The notes under the pieces were generated by a model. The model worked only from the letters and a program-made list of their open reading frames with translations. It did no database searches and was not told the DNA's origin. 64,000 nt of DNA, taken from positions 1-64,000 of the forward strand of contig CAIOTF010000037.1 in NCBI GenBank assembly GCA_903861125.1, written 5' to 3'. Below are positions 7,179-15,006 of the stretch, piece by piece. The translations under genes and the position numbers were made by a program. Positions within the stretch are counted from its first letter, which is position 1. Each line of letters begins with the position of its first letter. This DNA is from an uncultured Ignavibacteriota bacterium (GTDB lineage: Bacteria; Bacteroidota; Ignavibacteria; UBA10030; UBA8401).

Positions 7179-9497
7179 ATGACCTATACGGGAATATCAA
7201 TGGTTAAAAATTGTCTGTTTGCATATTGTATTCGGTGGTGTACCGTTCTCTTCTTAACGTTACCACTTTCTGCACAAACATTTTCGTGGACACCACTCGG
7301 TACGTCCGCAGAAAGAAAATGTTTAAATCTCACCGTTTGCTATGACGGATCAATCCTTGCCGGGACAGATCGCGGATTATTCCGGTCCTTTAATAATGGA
7401 ATAACCTGGCAGCAATGCGGATTAGACTCATTCGAGATCCGTTGTGCTGCAGCCGATTCCACCGGACGCCTTTATGTGGGGGCGGGAAAACAATACGGGC
7501 GCAAAGGAGTGTATTGTTCAACGGACAGCGGGAAATCGTGGAAACAATGTGTTGTGGCGATCGATTCGACCAAACTCAACAACTACTATGCGGTTACCGC
7601 GCTTCTTGTTGTTACAAACGAGATTCTCGTTGCAGGCACCGATGGGATCGGAATTCTTCGGTCCACCGATCACGGCGTTTCATGGAGCAAATATACACTG
7701 CCGGGAGACTACGCTTACCAAAGCGTTAATGCTCTATGTGCAACTGCAGACGGATATCTGTATGCCGGCGCGTATGCAACTGTTCTTCGTTCCACCGACC
7801 TAGGAAATACGTGGGTGACAAAGTTCAAGACAAGTAGTTACAATTATGTGTTAACCCCTGGGCACTATGCCGATGTTTTCGTTTTCGCAATGGCGAACAA
7901 TGGATCTTCTTATCTCAATCATTCGACTGACCAGGGCGAAAGCTGGACAAATCTTGGATTAGGAGGATATAATGTAACCGGAATAGTGCAGGATGTACGC
8001 GGAAAGATATTTGTATCGTTGAATAGTAGTACGTCTGCTGCATTAGTGAAAGAATCAACATCGCAGACATGGGAAACCGTTACTACAGATTCATCGTTCC
8101 GCGACTGTTCATCAATTGTCATAACACCCGATGGGCATTGTCTCGTTGGCATCTATGGATATTTAGGCGGTGGTATATATCGCTCGGTAAGTACCATTGC
8201 TTCTCCTGTTATTCCTTCCATTAACATTGCGCAGGCAATTGCTGATACCGATCATGATTTTAAGCCGGATCGTGTGGGAAAAACGGTAACAATTGTCGGT
8301 GTAGCGAACGGCACAAATCTTCGAGGCACAGAGGCAACCCAATATACCCTTCAGGATGGAAGCGGCGGAATACAACTTTTTAAGGCCGGCAGCGGCGGAC
8401 CAATATTAACAATGGGTGATGCCGTTGTTGTTACCGGAACTATTGCTCAAGAACGCGGAACTACGCAAATTATTCCCGCATCATTCAATGATAGTGTTTT
8501 CCATATTCTTGGATCGAACCTGGTGGTAACACAGACAAAATTAACAGTGCGGCAATTTATGTCTGAGCCCGAACGATACGAAAGTCAGCTGGTAAAAATT
8601 TCCGGAATAGCAAAGCATACACGTTCTTCGGCGTGGCCCGTTTCCGGTGCAGATGCCAATATGGTATTCTGGGATGGATGGGATACAATGATTGTTAACA
8701 TTAATAAAAATACAATTCTCGCTGGTGTAACAGAACCAATTTATCCTGCAAATGTAAGCGGAGTTGTAACACAATATACTTCGTCGGCATTGGTGTACAA
8801 TGATGGATACCAACTCTCTCCGGGCAATCCAACAGACTTTGAGGGCGGAATTCAAGTCTCGCCGAACCCACACTTTGCTTTAGTAACTCCGGCAAAGGGC
8901 GCTACGTTGCTAATTGATTCTACAAATCAAAATTTTTTGTTTACATGGAACAAACCTGTTGATCTTAATGGCGATCCACTTGCGTATCGTTGGGTGCCAA
9001 TTGGTGGAACAGCGGTAGCAACCGGCGGTTCTCCTACCGGTGCTGATAGTTTTCTTGTTCGTACAGGCGCACAACTTCTTACGTTTTTAGGAAGCAAAGA
9101 TACCGCTGTGTTAAAATGGACAGTGCAAACAAAAGATCAATTCCCCGCAATCGTGTCAAATGTCGATACATCCTTTGTGAAACTTATAAAGGGAAAGACC
9201 CTTAATGTTAAAGCTATGGATAATTTATTGCCAACAGTGTTCTCGCTGGCCCAAAATTATCCGAATCCTTTCAACCCGTCAACGACAATCAGTTATCAGC
9301 TACCAATTACCGGTTTTGTTTCTTTGACAGTATATGATGTGTTGGGGAGAGAAGTTGCTACGCTCGTGAAAGAAACGAAAGATGTCGGCGTATATACGAC
9401 AACATTCAACGCACAATCCTTCTCCAGTGGATTATACTTCTATGAAATGCGGTCAGGAAGTTTTGTGAGTGTGAAGAAAATGCTGTTGATGAAATAA
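7179..9497 (+). CDS. T9SS-sorted protein with BNR/propeller repeats and OB-like domain
   Basis: This 772-residue protein has a signal peptide ending near LPLSAQTF. Residues about 40-330 hold repeated GRLYVGA / STDHGVSW / GLFRSFNNGITW units, the Asp-box pattern of sialidase-like and Ycf48-like propellers. Residues about 345-520 resemble an OB-type fold (VGKTVTIVGV, YTLQDGSGGIQLF, GDAVVVTGTI). An Ig-like segment follows. The C-terminus from about residue 690 is a T9SS type A sorting domain (QNYPNPFNPST ... GLYFYEM ... KKMLLMK). It should be exported across the outer membrane and attached or released. A second ATG at 7200 is also possible. It is far larger and more GC-rich than neighbouring cassette genes and is flanked by two half attC sites, so it may be an insertion between cassettes. 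Confidence 0.82.
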   Translation: MTYTGISMVKNCLFAYCIRWCTVLFLTLPLSAQTFSWTPLGTSAERKCLNLTVCYDGSILAGTDRGLFRSFNNGITWQQCGLDSFEIRCAAADSTGRLYVGAGKQYGRKGVYCSTDSGKSWKQCVVAIDSTKLNNYYAVTALLVVTNEILVAGTDGIGILRSTDHGVSWSKYTLPGDYAYQSVNALCATADGYLYAGAYATVLRSTDLGNTWVTKFKTSSYNYVLTPGHYADVFVFAMANNGSSYLNHSTDQGESWTNLGLGGYNVTGIVQDVRGKIFVSLNSSTSAALVKESTSQTWETVTTDSSFRDCSSIVITPDGHCLVGIYGYLGGGIYRSVSTIASPVIPSINIAQAIADTDHDFKPDRVGKTVTIVGVANGTNLRGTEATQYTLQDGSGGIQLFKAGSGGPILTMGDAVVVTGTIAQERGTTQIIPASFNDSVFHILGSNLVVTQTKLTVRQFMSEPERYESQLVKISGIAKHTRSSAWPVSGADANMVFWDGWDTMIVNINKNTILAGVTEPIYPANVSGVVTQYTSSALVYNDGYQLSPGNPTDFEGGIQVSPNPHFALVTPAKGATLLIDSTNQNFLFTWNKPVDLNGDPLAYRWVPIGGTAVATGGSPTGADSFLVRTGAQLLTFLGSKDTAVLKWTVQTKDQFPAIVSNVDTSFVKLIKGKTLNVKAMDNLLPTVFSLAQNYPNPFNPSTTISYQLPITGFVSLTVYDVLGREVATLVKETKDVGVYTTTFNAQSFSSGLYFYEMRSGSFVSVKKMLLMK

Positions 9498-9519
9498 TAT
9501 CAGCAAAATAATAAACAAT

Positions 9520-9610
9520 CGCGGTGCGCTGGAACGCCCGCCAAGAAACCGGCGGGCAAGTTACCACGCAGCCCCCAAAGGGGTCCCTTTGGGATTAGCT
9601 CCAGTTATGG
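9520..9610 (+). repeat. Right half of a long attC-like site
   Basis: The block from GCGGTGCGCTGG through the hairpin CCAAAGGGGTCCCTTTGG and GGATTAGCT ends in the core GTTATGG (9604-9610). No RYYYAAC core is found after the preceding stop at 9497, so only the right part survives. Confidence 0.6.
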
Positions 9611-9632
9611 TGTAAAAACAACGAAGGTACAA

Positions 9633-10235
9633 ATGCGATTTAAAATATTCATTTTTATAGTGGTAGTTACAGTTATTATGTTTTCCTCCTGTTATGCACC
9701 GCCGTATGTATATGATCCATTCCCAAATCCTACCGAAGTAGTTTATTGGTCAGCTATACGGCGATTAGAATGGAAGGATTTTGTTAATAGAATTGCACCA
9801 AATAATCCATTAACAGCTTCAGAAGTATTTATTAGAACCCAATATGATTGGAACAAACCATCTGGTGATTATCCGCCAAAATTCAGAGCGGTTTGTTATG
9901 TTGAAAAATCGTTATGTTGGGCAGATAAACGATACGTAAATGACAATCAACTCTTTTATCACCAAACACTGTTTGATATTTATGAATTGTTTATGCGACG
10001 AATGCGACAGGATTTTAGTAAAATATATTCGTTTGCAAGTTCATCACAAATTAGTAGCAATGTTGCTTCAATTGTACGAGCGAATGAAAATGCTTTAAAC
10101 CTAACACTTCAAAATTATTACCGGGACACCAAAAGAGGTGCGAACTTAACAGAAGTCAACCGCTGGTCGGGTGATGTTTTTGCACAATTGAAAGAATTAG
10201 AATCATTCAAAGCAGATACAGCATTTGCGCCCTAA
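9633..10235 (+). CDS. Lipoprotein, DUF922-like with degenerate active site
   Basis: This 200-residue protein has a lipoprotein signal (MFSSC, cysteine about residue 20). The patterns RRLEWKDFVNR, then LFYHQTLFDIYELFMRRMRQ, resemble DUF922, a family of putative secreted zinc proteases in which the second segment reads HE..H. Here it reads HQTLF, so the glutamate and second histidine are missing and catalysis is unlikely if the assignment is right. The stop codon TAA (10233-10235) lies inside the attC core. It is the single gene of its cassette. Confidence 0.62.
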   Translation: MRFKIFIFIVVVTVIMFSSCYAPPYVYDPFPNPTEVVYWSAIRRLEWKDFVNRIAPNNPLTASEVFIRTQYDWNKPSGDYPPKFRAVCYVEKSLCWADKRYVNDNQLFYHQTLFDIYELFMRRMRQDFSKIYSFASSSQISSNVASIVRANENALNLTLQNYYRDTKRGANLTEVNRWSGDVFAQLKELESFKADTAFAP

Positions 10236-10543
10236 CCGCTCGCTCAAGTTGATCCTTCGACTCGTCCGCTGGTGCGGACTCGCTCAGGATAAACTCTGCA
10301 ACCGCGATCGCGGTTTGAAAAATGTTTCAAGTGTCGCGAAACGAAGCGACAACATACGATTCGTCAAGAGATCAGTCCCGACAAAAAACATCGGGATGCT
10401 AAAAACGCACAATTCACAAACGCAGCGACCGCGTAAAAACGTCCGCCAAACCACCAAATGGACGGCGGTCAAGAAAGACGGCGGATAAGTCGCCACGCAG
10501 TCCCCAAAGGGGTCCCTTTGGGATTAGCTCCAGTCCGTTAAGC
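10230..10543 (+). repeat. Long attC-like site, attC-8 (314 bp), overlapping a stop codon
   Basis: CCCTAAC (10230-10236) opens and GTTAAGC (10537-10543) closes the site. It contains both the TCCCGA hairpin and the GTCCGCC/GGCGG hairpin. It is nearly identical to attC-9, including shared variants (GCGATCGC, GTCGCGAAACGAAGCGAC) not found in the copies to the left. The stop of the preceding gene is built into the left core. Confidence 0.74.
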
Positions 10544-10554
10544 AGCACAAAAAT

Positions 10555-10827
10555 ATGGAAGCACAAATTAAAGACGAAACTCTCAGTCGAAATATCTTTA
10601 AGAGATTTTCAATTGGGCTATTATTTTCAACGGTTGTATTGTATATCCACACCATTTATTGTCCTGGAAATAATTATCCGGCATTACACGGTGGCGCTCT
10701 AATATATGCAATCCCAATGGCGTTTTTATTTTCAATGATTGCTACTGGGGTATCGATGTTTCACGAAAACAAACTATTCGTTTTGGTATACTCAGCAGTT
10801 GTAATAATTCTCTATTTGTTTAAATAA
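10555..10827 (+). CDS. Small membrane protein
   Basis: This 90-residue protein has three predicted membrane segments (about residues 17-36, 46-66 and 70-88) and a charged N-terminus (MEAQIKDETLSRNIFKRF). There is no recognised family. Very small multi-spanning proteins of this kind are common integron cargo. The ATG lies 11 bases after the cassette core, with no clear Shine-Dalgarno sequence. Two near-identical attC sites flank the gene. Confidence 0.6.
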   Translation: MEAQIKDETLSRNIFKRFSIGLLFSTVVLYIHTIYCPGNNYPALHGGALIYAIPMAFLFSMIATGVSMFHENKLFVLVYSAVVIILYLFK

Positions 10828-10842
10828 AACATTGCTTGTGCT

Positions 10843-11157
10843 GCCTATCCGAGTCGCTCAAGTTGATCCTTCGACTCGTCCGCTGGTGCGGACTCGCTCA
10901 GGATAAACTCTGCAACCGCGATCGCGGTTTGAAAAATGGTTCAAGTGTCGCGAAACGAAGCGACAACATACGATTCGTCAAGAGATCAGTCCCGACAAAA
11001 AACATCGGGATGCTAAAAACGCACAATTCACAAACGCAGCGACCGCGTAAAAACGTCCGCCAAACCGCCAAATGGACGGCGGTCAAGAAAGACGGCGGAT
11101 AAGTCGCCACGCAGTCCCCAAAGGGGTCCCTTTGGGATTAGCTCCAGTCCGTTAGGT
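10843..11157 (+). repeat. Long attC-like site, attC-9 (315 bp), degenerate left core
   Basis: The left core reads GCCTATC (10843-10849) and the right core is GTTAGGT (11151-11157). GTGCTGC (10839-10845) still matches the cassette start GTTAAGCAGCAC (10537-10548). The interior is almost identical to attC-8. Confidence 0.7.
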
Positions 11158-11180
11158 GTTTTTTAAAAAAGAATATTAAA

Positions 11181-11567
11181 ATGACATCGGATAAAATTGA
11201 AATCCAATTGATTCGCCAAATTATGTTTGGAGTAATCTTTGGAATTATTGTCGTTGCTGTAGATAATTTTGCATTTGAAGGTGAAGTCAGCCCTATTGTC
11301 ATAGTAGCAATGTTGTTAACGGGTAATTTAATAGTTGGAAGATTGTGGGGTTGGCATGGGTGGTATACTTCAGTTATTGCATGGATATGTGTTCCGATGG
11401 CTCACATAATCAAACACGTACTTGGTTTACCGGATACATTGCATCCCAATACATATATTTCAATTCTAATGTTGGCGGCATTCACTTTTATTATATCGTT
11501 AATAGGTACAGGTTTAGGTGTATTGCTAAGAAGAGTTACAATTAAAATCAAAAATAACAGTTTCTAA
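11181..11567 (+). CDS. Membrane protein of unknown function
   Basis: This 128-residue protein has about four transmembrane segments (residues about 14-30, 38-54, 64-80 and 96-116) and a basic C-terminus (RRVTIKIKNN), which suggests a cytoplasmic end. The segment GRLWGWHGWYTSVIAW is distinctive, but I do not know the family. It is the only gene of its cassette; its stop lies three bases before the left core of attC-10. Confidence 0.6.
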   Translation: MTSDKIEIQLIRQIMFGVIFGIIVVAVDNFAFEGEVSPIVIVAMLLTGNLIVGRLWGWHGWYTSVIAWICVPMAHIIKHVLGLPDTLHPNTYISILMLAAFTFIISLIGTGLGVLLRRVTIKIKNNSF

Positions 11568-11570
11568 ACC

Positions 11571-11647
11571 GCCTAACCGAGTCGCTCCCCGAAGGCCCAA
11601 GGGTCCGGGTGGTCCCTTCGGGGCAGCTTAATTCCAGTCTGTTAGGT
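11571..11647 (+). repeat. Canonical-length attC site, attC-10 (77 bp)
   Basis: GCCTAAC (11571-11577) opens and GTTAGGT (11641-11647) closes the site. The inner arms GCT-CCCCGAAGG and CCTTCGGGG-CAGCTT pair with one extrahelical base, and CAGCTTAATTCCAG precedes the right core. Length, core spacing and arm structure are those of a textbook attC, and this supports reading the longer sites as members of the same class. Confidence 0.82.
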
Positions 11648-11681
11648 GGCAGGAATAACCAGTAGAGGAGGTCCAATAAAA

Positions 11682-12122
11682 ATGAAATCTCTGCTTCGTC
11701 CCAAAGTAATATTACTACTTCTCACAGTTTGGGCAATTTTACAAATACCGCGATTTATTGCGTTGCCTTTAATAAATAGTGTTCTATCGAAACAAGATCC
11801 TGCTGCTTGGCTTTTCCCTGCAATAATTGATATAGTTGTAGCCGTTCTTGCGCCTCTGGTAATATATTTTGTGTGGAAACACCCGAATCTATGGACATGG
11901 TTATTCATACTTAACTGGTTAGTAATATCTACATTTGATCATGCAAGTGCGATAACAGCATTTTCAATTGCTGGAGTACCAACAATATTTAAGGAATTTG
12001 GAAGCTCTGGAAATATTGTCCCAGCAATTCAATCGATTATAGATGGGTTTATATTTTGGTCCTTGTGTCAAGAAAAAGTCCGAACACATTTCTTTACTAT
12101 TAATAACAAATCTGCCACCTAA
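11682..12122 (+). CDS. Membrane protein of unknown function
   Basis: This 146-residue protein starts at the ATG at 11682, which is preceded by AGAGGAGG (11664-11671); an in-frame GTG at 11646 inside the cassette core is less likely. There are about four membrane segments (residues about 8-27, 44-64, 70-90 and 120-136). The family is unknown. The stop codon TAA (12120-12122) lies within the attC-11 core. The gene fills its cassette from core to core. Confidence 0.62.
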   Translation: MKSLLRPKVILLLLTVWAILQIPRFIALPLINSVLSKQDPAAWLFPAIIDIVVAVLAPLVIYFVWKHPNLWTWLFILNWLVISTFDHASAITAFSIAGVPTIFKEFGSSGNIVPAIQSIIDGFIFWSLCQEKVRTHFFTINNKSAT

Positions 12123-12296
12123 TCAATCACTCAACCTGTCGTGGTAACCGCGCCGCGCTTAGGTATAAAGTTAAGTCCTCAAATTACAGTTTACGCTTCA
12201 AATAGTTATCAGCAAATTAAAAAACAATATCCACGTGCTTTAACGCCCTCCAAAAAATGGCGGACAAGTTGCAACGCAACGTAGCTCCTGTTAAGG
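12117..12296 (+). repeat. attC-like site, attC-11 (180 bp)
   Basis: ACCTAAT (12117-12123) opens the site; CTGCCACCTAA (12112-12122) is the exact reverse complement of the cassette start TTAGGTGGCAG (11642-11652). GTTAAGG (12290-12296) closes it after the arm GTAGCTCCT. The last base of the AAC triplet has changed. The interior has only traces of the shared hairpin block. Confidence 0.6.
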
Positions 12297-12332
12297 CAAC
12301 GGGCAAACATTTGTAAAATACTTTGTTATTGG

Positions 12333-12638
12333 TTAGATGAGATGATCGAGATTTCTGGAGGTATGAACAACTCGATGAATTTGAATAGTTTTATCATGGA
12401 TAACATAGAACACGAGATATGTGTCTAATATTAATACTCGATATCCATATTCCCTTAGTTTTGCATTGCGAGGGATTCTTCCAAGGTGGGAAGAATGTGA
12501 AAGTGCCCCAATGCGTTTGTCTATTTTATCAACAAATGCCAATGCTCTCGCAGGACTATCTTTTGCAATCCAGTCGAAGATGTTTTTAAGATCCTCTTGG
12601 GCAATAGGAAGGTATCGTAATACAAATTGCTTACGCAT
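12333..12638 (-). CDS. ParE/RelE-superfamily toxin
   Basis: This 101-residue protein shows the ParE/RelE pattern: LRYLPIAQEDLKNIFDWIAKD at the N-terminus, SHLGRIPRN in the middle, and YGYRVLILDTYLVFYVI then IHRVVHTSRNLDHL at the end. Family members either poison gyrase (ParE) or cut mRNA (RelE); the sequence does not decide between them. It overlaps the antitoxin stop by eight bases, so translation is coupled. The module is antisense to the array direction, like the HigBA-like pair at 143-803. Confidence 0.87.
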   Translation of the reverse strand: MRKQFVLRYLPIAQEDLKNIFDWIAKDSPARALAFVDKIDKRIGALSHSSHLGRIPRNAKLREYGYRVLILDTYLVFYVIHDKTIQIHRVVHTSRNLDHLI

Positions 12639-12897
12639 GGGTTCGGCGTCGTAATGAAGTCATCATTTGAGAATGAGTTACTCCCTTTTTACCAGCGGCA
12701 GATTGGGATTGTGCGACTCCCAATTGTTCGAAAAGTTCAGATTGTGCTTTGAGCCGTTCGTAATGATCAATCGTCATAATAACCATGTCGCCCTCACCAT
12801 TTTTGGTAAGGAAAATAGGCTCATCTTTTTCGCGAGCAAGGATAGATATTTCACGAGTACGATTTCGCATACTGGAGATAGATTTAATAATAGGCAT
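12631..12897 (-). CDS. Phd/YefM-type antitoxin
   Basis: This 88-residue antitoxin lies upstream of and overlaps the ParE/RelE-like toxin. The N-terminal 60 residues have the Phd/YefM DNA-binding and dimerisation fold (SSMRNRTREISILAREKDEP, then IFLTKNGEGDMVIMTIDHYERL). The C-terminal tail should bind the toxin. The palindrome TTTGTT-GA-AACAAA (12915-12928), 17 bases upstream of the start, is a possible operator. Confidence 0.87.
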   Translation of the reverse strand: MPIIKSISSMRNRTREISILAREKDEPIFLTKNGEGDMVIMTIDHYERLKAQSELFEQLGVAQSQSAAGKKGVTHSQMMTSLRRRTHA

Positions 12898-12914
12898 TGT
12901 ATACTTCCGGCTGT

Positions 12915-12928
12915 TTGTTGAAACAAAT
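12915..12928 (-). promoter_or_regulatory. Candidate operator of the Phd/ParE module
   Basis: TTTGTT-GA-AACAAA is a perfect 6-bp inverted repeat 17 bases upstream of the antitoxin start at 12897. Phd/YefM proteins bind short palindromes at such positions. No binding data; the call rests on symmetry and position. Confidence 0.4.
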
Positions 12929-12971
12929 TAGTACAATATAGTGATAAAATCAAGTACGTTATACGCGCGTG

Positions 12972-13326
12972 ATCTAACCGAGCCGCTCCCCGCTAAAGAA
13001 TCCCGCTCTACGTGGTGTCCTATTTTTCGGGATTCCGACAACGGGATTCAAAAAAGCGGAACCGTACAGCGGCGCACAAAAAACGTGCAAGTGGACCCAG
13101 TCGAGAAGTCGCACTACGAGTCATAGACTCACCGGCCTACAGATAGAAGACTCGACTCGTTGAGCAGGCGCGCAAAAGTATTGAATGTTGAGTTTTCTAA
13201 ATATAAATTGCGTTACGAAAGGATCTCAAATCCTGCCAAACCGCCAAATGGACGGCGGTCAAGAAAGACGGCGGAGAAGTTGCACACGCGACAAGTTGTA
13301 GACATCTTAGATCCGGTCAGTTAGGT
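12972..13326 (+). repeat. Very long attC-like site, attC-12 (355 bp)
   Basis: ATCTAAC (12972-12978) opens and GTTAGGT (13320-13326) closes the site. It starts with the arm GCCGCTCCCCGC, also present at 15018 and 16155 in variant form, and includes the GCCAAACCGCCAAATGG/GGCGG hairpin block near the right end. In the middle are segments shared with attC-1 (GTTGAGTTTTCTAAATA) and with attC-14 (GGGATTCCGACAACGGGATT). It looks like a mosaic of several site types. Confidence 0.62.
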
Positions 13327-13349
13327 GGAAATAAAAGGCAGTGTGCAAA

Positions 13350-13430
13350 ATGAACCGAATTATAATTTATTTTTTACCCATATCGATGAATGTCGGCAAA
13401 CAAATAAAACTTCAAGGTAATGTGGTTTAA
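13350..13430 (+). CDS. Possible 26-residue peptide or gene remnant
   Basis: A short reading frame (MNRIIIYFLPISMN...) starts just after the attC-12 core. Its hydrophobic N-terminus resembles a signal segment, and the frame then stops. It may be the remnant of a cassette gene displaced by the next gene, or chance. There is no clear ribosome-binding site. Confidence 0.2.
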   Translation: MNRIIIYFLPISMNVGKQIKLQGNVV

Positions 13431-13516
13431 GTTATCTTTATTGCGGTTGATGGATACGCAGCGGCACTATATGAATAATGGGAAGTTTTGTATAAACAAT
13501 AAAAAAGGGGGCGATT

Positions 13517-14386
13517 ATGGTTTCACATATTCAAAAAGATAAAGCCGAACTGTTCTTGAAATATCATCATAACAATGAAATTCTAGTTTTGTTGAACTCG
13601 TGGGACGTAGGAAGTTCTAAATTAATAGAAGCAAGCGGCTATAAGGCCATCGCAACAACAAGTATGGGAATAGCCGCCTCGTTAGGGTATCCTGACTGCC
13701 AGATAATTCAATTGTCAGAAATGATTGAAGTTATAACTGGAATAGTCAATGGAGTACAAGTTCCGGTAACTGTGGATATAGAATCCGGATATGGAAATAA
13801 TATAAATGAAATAATGGATTCAGTTAAAAAGATAATTGCAACAGGAATTGTTGGAGTAAACATTGAAGACAGCATTGATTTAAGTCCTCTGTTAATTGAC
13901 GAGATAGAATTTTGTGAAAGAATATCCGCCATTCGCTCATTATCAGATTCACTGGGCTTTCATTTAGTAATCAATGCAAGAACGGATTCATTTTATACTT
14001 CGTCAGGTTCAACACGAGAAAAATTATCTGAATCAATTAAGCGTGGCAATAAATACCGGGAAGCAGGAGCCGATTGTATATTTGTTCAGCCTGTAGGGGA
14101 AAAAGAAACGATTTCAACATTGGTTAAGGAAATTAATGCCCCAATAAATATTCTTTCAAACCCTACGATTGGAGCAGGATCTCCTCTTTCCGTAAGGGAA
14201 CTGCAGGATTTAGGTGTAGCCCGTGTAAGTCTGGGTTCGAGTTTGATGAAAGCTACTTTGGCTTTAATAAAAAAAGTTGCCGACGAACTGTCTGAAAAAG
14301 GGACTTACAATATTTTGTTAGATACGTTAACACCGCTTCCCGATGCTGCAATGGCCTATAAAATGGCAATAGGGCTGAATAAATGA
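13517..14386 (+). CDS. Isocitrate lyase/PEP mutase family protein
   Basis: This 289-residue protein belongs to the ICL/PEP mutase superfamily, which cleaves or rearranges C-C or P-C bonds in 2-oxo or phosphonate substrates on a metal-binding TIM barrel. Visible markers are KAIATTSMGIAASLGYPD (residues about 43-60), VPVTVDIESGYGN (metal-binding acidic residues), GVNIEDS, LVINARTDSFY and GADCIFVQPV. The isocitrate-lyase KKCGH motif is absent, so it is not a true ICL; the substrate is unknown, with oxaloacetate hydrolase or methylisocitrate-like activity possible. AGGGGG seven bases before the ATG supports the start. This is a full-length enzyme inside the cassette array. Confidence 0.85.
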   Translation: MVSHIQKDKAELFLKYHHNNEILVLLNSWDVGSSKLIEASGYKAIATTSMGIAASLGYPDCQIIQLSEMIEVITGIVNGVQVPVTVDIESGYGNNINEIMDSVKKIIATGIVGVNIEDSIDLSPLLIDEIEFCERISAIRSLSDSLGFHLVINARTDSFYTSSGSTREKLSESIKRGNKYREAGADCIFVQPVGEKETISTLVKEINAPINILSNPTIGAGSPLSVRELQDLGVARVSLGSSLMKATLALIKKVADELSEKGTYNILLDTLTPLPDAAMAYKMAIGLNK

Positions 14387-14474
14387 AAATTAGCCATTAA
14401 CACAGTTTGGATTAAGTGAAAAAATAAAGGAAGAAATAAAAACGATCAATGTGTATATTCTTTCGAAAAGTTAC

Positions 14475-14580
14475 ACATAACCATATTAATAAAGAACCCG
14501 CCAATCAGTCGTAGATCAAACGGGTTGTAGACCTAAAAACGGCAGGCAGCATACAACGCTGCTTAACTCAAGTATTTAGC
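14475..14580 (+). repeat. attC-like site, attC-13 (106 bp), weak cores
   Basis: ACATAAC (14475-14481), followed by CATATTAATAAAG as in attC-6, opens the site. GCTTAACTCAAG then ATTTAGC (14574-14580) closes it; GCTTAACTCAAG is the classical right arm of attC sites. TTTAGCCAGCATT (14575-14587) matches AATGCTGGCTAA (14995-15006), the end of the next cassette. Confidence 0.55.
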
Positions 14581-14604
14581 CAGCATTGAAAGAAGGAGAA
14601 ATAT

Positions 14605-15006
14605 ATGCAGATCAAGTTCGTTAGCGTTATGGTCCCTGACCAAGAAGCCGCACTGCAGTTTTACACGAATGTTCTTGGATTCAATAAGATGGCAGACATT
14701 TCAATGGGAGAGTATCGTTGGTTGACAGTGACTTCTCCTGATGGAATTGACGGCGTCGAACTTGTTCTAGAACCATTGGGTTTTCCACCTGCTCAAATAT
14801 ACCAAAAAGCACTTTTTGAGGCAGGCATTCCAGCTACTGCGCTTATCAGCAATGACATTGAAAGTGATTTCAAACGACTGAAGGAGCGAGGTGTTGTGTT
14901 CCGTGGCGAACCGCAGCGAATGGGAATAATTTCTGTGGTTGTGTTCGAGGATACGTGCGGGAATCTGATCAATCTTGTTCAACCACATAGTAATAATGCT
15001 GGCTAA
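14605..15006 (+). CDS. Glyoxalase/bleomycin-resistance-fold (VOC) protein
   Basis: This 133-residue protein is a single VOC domain made of two beta-alpha-beta-beta-beta modules. Module one has KFVSVMVPDQEAALQFYTNVLGF; module two has DIESDFKRLKERGVVF and ends in VVVFEDTCGNLINLVQ. VOC proteins bind a divalent metal and act as lyases, dioxygenases or drug-binding proteins; the substrate cannot be read from the sequence. The ATG follows AAGGAGA with seven bases between, a strong ribosome-binding site. The stop codon is embedded in the attC-14 core GGCTAAC. Confidence 0.85.
   Translation: MQIKFVSVMVPDQEAALQFYTNVLGFNKMADISMGEYRWLTVTSPDGIDGVELVLEPLGFPPAQIYQKALFEAGIPATALISNDIESDFKRLKERGVVFRGEPQRMGIISVVVFEDTCGNLINLVQPHSNNAG

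Noticed and set aside
868-11157. Reading frames on both strands inside the long repeats (for example around 2321-2611, 3251-3466, 4063-4278 and 10284-10496)
   Set aside because: They recur with each repeat copy, change with its hairpins, have no ribosome-binding sites and fully overlap attC structure. They are by-products of the repeat.
1-11157. CRISPR array
   Set aside because: Repeats are 200-350 bp and the segments between them are whole genes, not spacers of 25-45 bp; no cas genes were seen.
868-12296. Insertion sequences or MITEs as explanation for the repeats
   Set aside because: No transposase is present, there are no target-site duplications, and the core matching is within cassettes, which fits attC and not terminal repeats of a transposon.
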